Positions 61,852-64,000 of a stretch of 64,000 bases of DNA are shown one piece after another. The notes under the pieces are model-generated. The model did no database searches. It worked only from the letters and a program-made list of their open reading frames with translations, and had not been told where the DNA came from. The first letter of the stretch is position 1. Every line of letters begins with the position of its first letter. Source of the stretch: Dyadobacter fermentans (lineage in GTDB: Bacteria; Bacteroidota; Bacteroidia; Cytophagales; Spirosomataceae). The DNA is taken from the NCBI RefSeq assembly GCF_019924045.1, contig NZ_JAHXBN010000016.1, positions 113,017 to 177,016 of the forward strand. Reading direction: 5' to 3'. Both the position numbers and the translations under genes were made by a program.

Positions 61852-62457
61852 TCAACCCCGGACATCCGAGATAATACTGTCAACTACGCGCTCGATACGC
61901 TTCCAGCCTTCGTCAGTTTGAAGGTCCACGTCAAGCATTTTTTCACGATAATCAGAGGAGATAGTCAAAAAATAAATGCCTGCTGAAATGAATGCGATTA
62001 ACGCGCTGGTGTCATTGTAATAGGGCAGGTCGCCTATTTTGCTGAGGATACGCGTCGCAATCTGGTTGCGGGCGTCTGAAAGCATCGACTTTCCGGTTCC
62101 GATCTCCCAGCGGAGCAGGTCACGCGTAGCTTTGCGCTGGCGCAGATCGTTGGTGAAAGTGTGCATGAGGGACGTGAGAGCTTTGTTCCGGTCTTCCGGT
62201 GTTAGCTCCGGGATGTTGTCAATGTAATCTGTGCTGAGGGTTGACGTGTACTCTCCCGACCTGACGTATTGTTCCATCAGGCCATCTACGCTTTCAAAGT
62301 ACCTGTAAATCAGTACTTTGTTGACTCCGGCAGTGCGGGCGATCAAATTTACGCCTACTTTTTCGGTGCCATGTTGTTCAATTACTTCGCCGACCGCCTT
62401 GAGTATTTTACTCTTCGTGCGCTCGCGATCACGCTTTTTTACTTTTTCTACTTTCAT
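61852..62457 (-). CDS. TetR/AcrR-family regulator
   Basis: 201 residues from the ATG at 62457; the longest frame adds 13 unlikely residues. The HTH covers about residues 8-55: RTKSKILKAVGEVIEQHG, VNLIARTAGVNKVLIYRYF (recognition helix). The ligand-binding half is helical and has no recognised subtype. TetR proteins are ligand-released repressors. Its promoter region carries a GTTAC-N5-GTAAC palindrome that may be its operator. It may control the flippase gene downstream, or itself. Confidence 0.88.
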   Translation of the reverse strand: MKVEKVKKRDRERTKSKILKAVGEVIEQHGTEKVGVNLIARTAGVNKVLIYRYFESVDGLMEQYVRSGEYTSTLSTDYIDNIPELTPEDRNKALTSLMHTFTNDLRQRKATRDLLRWEIGTGKSMLSDARNQIATRILSKIGDLPYYNDTSALIAFISAGIYFLTISSDYREKMLDVDLQTDEGWKRIERVVDSIISDVRG

Positions 62458-62488
62458 ATGGGTGCTGTTTAGGTTAAAACATAGTAAA

Positions 62489-62538
62489 TGTAACATTTCA
62501 TATCCAAATTTTATAGCAGAAAAGTTACATTAAGTAAC
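62489..62538 (-). promoter_or_regulatory. Candidate TetR operator region
   Basis: GTTACATTAAGTAAC (62524-62538) is a perfect 5-bp inverted repeat with a 5-base spacer; another half-site TGTAAC is at 62489-62494, 35 bases away. They lie 30-80 bases upstream of the TetR start. Confidence 0.5.
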
Positions 62539-62665
62539 CAAATTTTTAAAAAGGTTTCCTTAATGTCACCGTAAGGTCGCAAAAAGTTGGAAATGCTATT
62601 AAATGGCCTTTTACCCTCCGAAATTTGGAAGAATTCTAAGGTTGGGAGTGAGTATGGGATGGAAA

Positions 62666-62696
62666 CAAAAAAGAGCTCATTGAAAAATGAGCTCTT
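62666..62696 (-). terminator. Terminator after tRNA-Gln
   Basis: A perfect 11-bp stem AAGAGCTCATT/AATGAGCTCTT with a 4-base loop, followed on the minus strand by TTTTGTTTCC. It lies 9 bases after the tRNA 3' end. Confidence 0.9.
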
Positions 62697-62705
62697 CGAT
62701 TACTG

Positions 62706-62776
62706 TTGGCCGACAAGGACTCGAACCCTGAATAAGACAACCAAAATGTCCTGTGTTACCATTACACCATCGGCCA
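62706..62776 (-). tRNA. tRNA-Gln (anticodon UUG)
   Basis: Read on the minus strand, the 7-bp acceptor stem is TGGCCGA/TCGGCCA with discriminator A; the anticodon stem GGACA/TGTCT encloses the loop TTTTGGT, giving anticodon TTG at positions 34-36. The T arm has the standard GGTTCGAGTCC. CCA is not encoded. 71 bases. Confidence 0.95.
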
Positions 62777-62842
62777 AAACCGTAAACAGTGGTGCAAAAG
62801 TAATGGGAGCAGAGTAATGTGTCAAGCTTTTTGGAAAAAAAA

Positions 62843-63721
62843 TTAAATACTTTTTAGCTCGACGTTGCTAGCGATCTTTTTTACAAGGCCTTGCAAAACT
62901 TTGCCTGGTCCCGATTCGATGAAGATTTCTGCACCGTCGGCCACCATTTGCTCCACAGACTGCGTCCATCTTACCGGAGCTGTGAGTTGCGAGATCAGAT
63001 TTTCCTTAATAACGGCTACTTCCGTGGCCGGCTTGGCATTCACATTCTGGTAAACCGGGCAAATAGGCTGCTCGAATTGTGCTGCGTTGATAGCTGCTGC
63101 GAGTTCCTCACGGGCTGGCTCCATCAATGGCGAGTGGAATGCACCTCCCACGGGAAGTACCAAAGCGCGTTTTGCACCCGCGGCTTTCAGCAGTTCGTTG
63201 GCACGCTCTACACCTTCGATGGTTCCCGAAATCACCACTTGTCCCGGGCAGTTATAGTTCGCCGGTACGACGATCTCATCCGTAATGCCGGCGCAGATTT
63301 CTTCGATCACGTTGTCGGCAAGGCCCAGAATCGCAGCCATCGTCGACGGGCGGATTTCGCAGGCTTTCTGCATGGCCGCCGCACGTTTTGCTACGAGCGA
63401 GAGGCCGTCTTCGAATGAAAGGGCCCCGGCAGCAACCAAAGCGGAGAATTCGCCGAGCGAGTGGCCCGCTACCATGTTCGGTGCGAAATCGGGCGTGATT
63501 TTCGCCAGGATCACGGAATGGATAAATATCGCCGGCTGGGTCACGTTGGTTTGTTTCAGCTCCTCGTCGGTGCCTTCGAACATGATTTTCGTGATCTCAA
63601 AACCGAGGATTTCATTCGCCTTTTCAAACAGTGCCTTGGCGGAGTCGGAGCTTTGGTAAAGATCCAGACCCATTCCTTTGAACTGCGAGCCCTGACCAGG
63701 GAAAACATATGCCGTTTTCAT
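62843..63721 (-). CDS. fabD: Malonyl-CoA:ACP transacylase
   Basis: 292 residues. FabD moves the malonyl group from CoA to ACP for fatty-acid synthesis. YVFPGQGSQFKGMG at the N-terminus, GHSLGEFSALVAAGAL with the nucleophilic Ser (about residue 90), the Arg in SLVAKRAAAM and the catalytic His in VGGAFHSPLM are all present. Start is ATG at 63721, beyond which a terminator closes the upstream gene. tRNA-Gln follows 66 bases downstream in the same orientation. Confidence 0.97.
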   Translation of the reverse strand: MKTAYVFPGQGSQFKGMGLDLYQSSDSAKALFEKANEILGFEITKIMFEGTDEELKQTNVTQPAIFIHSVILAKITPDFAPNMVAGHSLGEFSALVAAGALSFEDGLSLVAKRAAAMQKACEIRPSTMAAILGLADNVIEEICAGITDEIVVPANYNCPGQVVISGTIEGVERANELLKAAGAKRALVLPVGGAFHSPLMEPAREELAAAINAAQFEQPICPVYQNVNAKPATEVAVIKENLISQLTAPVRWTQSVEQMVADGAEIFIESGPGKVLQGLVKKIASNVELKSI

Positions 63722-63751
63722 ATGGATGATTTATGGTTATTCATGATGAAA

Positions 63752-63778
63752 CAAAAAGCCCGGTAAAAAAACCGGGCT
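63752..63778 (-). terminator. Terminator after the T9SS type B surface protein gene
   Basis: AGCCCGGT/ACCGGGCT 8-bp stem with a 6-base A loop; on the minus strand a TTTTTG run follows. Confidence 0.8.
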
Positions 63779-63814
63779 ACAAAGGAAATACTTGAATGTG
63801 AAAGAAAAAAGAAT

Positions 63815-64000
63815 CTACCGCAGCAGCTGCACCCATCCTTTCATGGTCACTGGTACACTTTGTTTTTTAGAAGATTCGAAATAGATTTTAACTTCATAAT
63901 AATACTGACCTGCTGCAAGGTCTTTTCCGCCGTTGGTTTTGCCGTCCCAGTTGATGTTCACATCCTTGGTAGAATACACCAGCGCACCCCAGCGGTTGTA
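63815..64000 (-). CDS. C-terminal fragment with a T9SS type B (gliding-motility-associated) sorting domain
   Basis: Only the last 61 codons lie in the window; the frame is open at the right edge and ends in TAG. YNRWGALVYSTKDVNINWDG followed by GKDLAAGQYYYEVKIYF and the final MKGWVQLLR is the CHU_C/T9SS type B C-terminal domain, which directs outer-membrane export and attachment via the type IX system. The upstream part, probably a large adhesin, is outside. It is the first of two T9SS cargo proteins recognised here. Confidence 0.85.
   Translation of the reverse strand, partial: YNRWGALVYSTKDVNINWDGKTNGGKDLAAGQYYYEVKIYFESSKKQSVPVTMKGWVQLLR

Noticed and set aside
62587..62817. 76-codon + strand frame
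   Set aside because: It runs through tRNA-Gln and its terminator and has no protein-like features.

Overview
The window is about 64 kb of chromosome from a Bacteroidota bacterium, most likely a Cytophagales member close to Dyadobacter/Spirosomataceae (inferred from gene content and roughly 50% GC; no database search was possible). Supporting signs are Bacteroidota-type promoters (TTTG-N19-TAnnTTTG), almost no Shine-Dalgarno sequences, T9SS type A and type B C-terminal sorting domains, DUF5606, DUF5117/5118 metalloprotease, SUI1/YciH and a metal-binding-type KdsA. Most of it is ordinary core genome in short operons separated by strong hairpin terminators. I see no rRNA, phage, IS element or CRISPR array.

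Layout. 0-4.3 kb: end of a PfkB sugar kinase, a secreted glycerophosphodiesterase, a DUF6624 protein, 3-methyladenine glycosylase, a GyrI-like protein, and PAP2 phosphatase overlapping kdsA. 4.5-6.8 kb: acpP-fabF-rnc. 7-11 kb: Hsp20, HtrA protease, and an RsuA/RluB pseudouridine synthase with a long Arg/Asp repeat extension. 11-17 kb: acetoacetyl-CoA synthetase, C-terminal processing protease, SDR, fosmidomycin-resistance-type MFS. 17-22 kb: a PIN/RHH-like toxin-antitoxin pair with twin palindromic operators, M23 peptidase, large zinc metalloprotease, Ppx/GppA. 22-26 kb: rpsU, Xer recombinase, PEP carboxylase. 26-37 kb: MarR, SIMPL, YtxH, NudK, cupin, gamma-glutamyltransferase, FtsX-like permease, SUI1, a DagK-like lipid kinase preceded by an uncatalogued 39-codon membrane ORF, and MeaB. 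37-46 kb: M1 peptidase, KAS III-like enzyme, glycosyltransferase, deoC, DUF5606, engB, thioredoxin, gmd, SPOR lipoprotein.

46-58 kb is the least conventional part: murB is followed by an Alg10-like multi-pass membrane protein, a T9SS-exported SGNH esterase-like protein, a second large multi-pass membrane protein, a one-domain LuxR-type HTH protein, a two-gene operon of secreted proteins (one with carbohydrate-binding-like modules, one unrecognised 507-residue protein), a Dpm1-like glycosyltransferase and a ROK kinase without the usual zinc motif. This could be a surface-glycan or glycoprotein locus, but that is an inference from neighbourhood. 58-64 kb: SDR, MlaE/MlaF lipid transporter, Wzx-like flippase, TetR with a palindromic site, tRNA-Gln(UUG), fabD and the C-terminus of a T9SS type B surface protein.

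Functional themes are fatty-acid and envelope synthesis (acpP, fabF, fabD, KAS III, kdsA, murB, gmd, Mla), envelope quality control (HtrA, Ctp, M1, DUF5117 protease) and central carbon metabolism (ppc, deoC, acetoacetyl-CoA synthetase).
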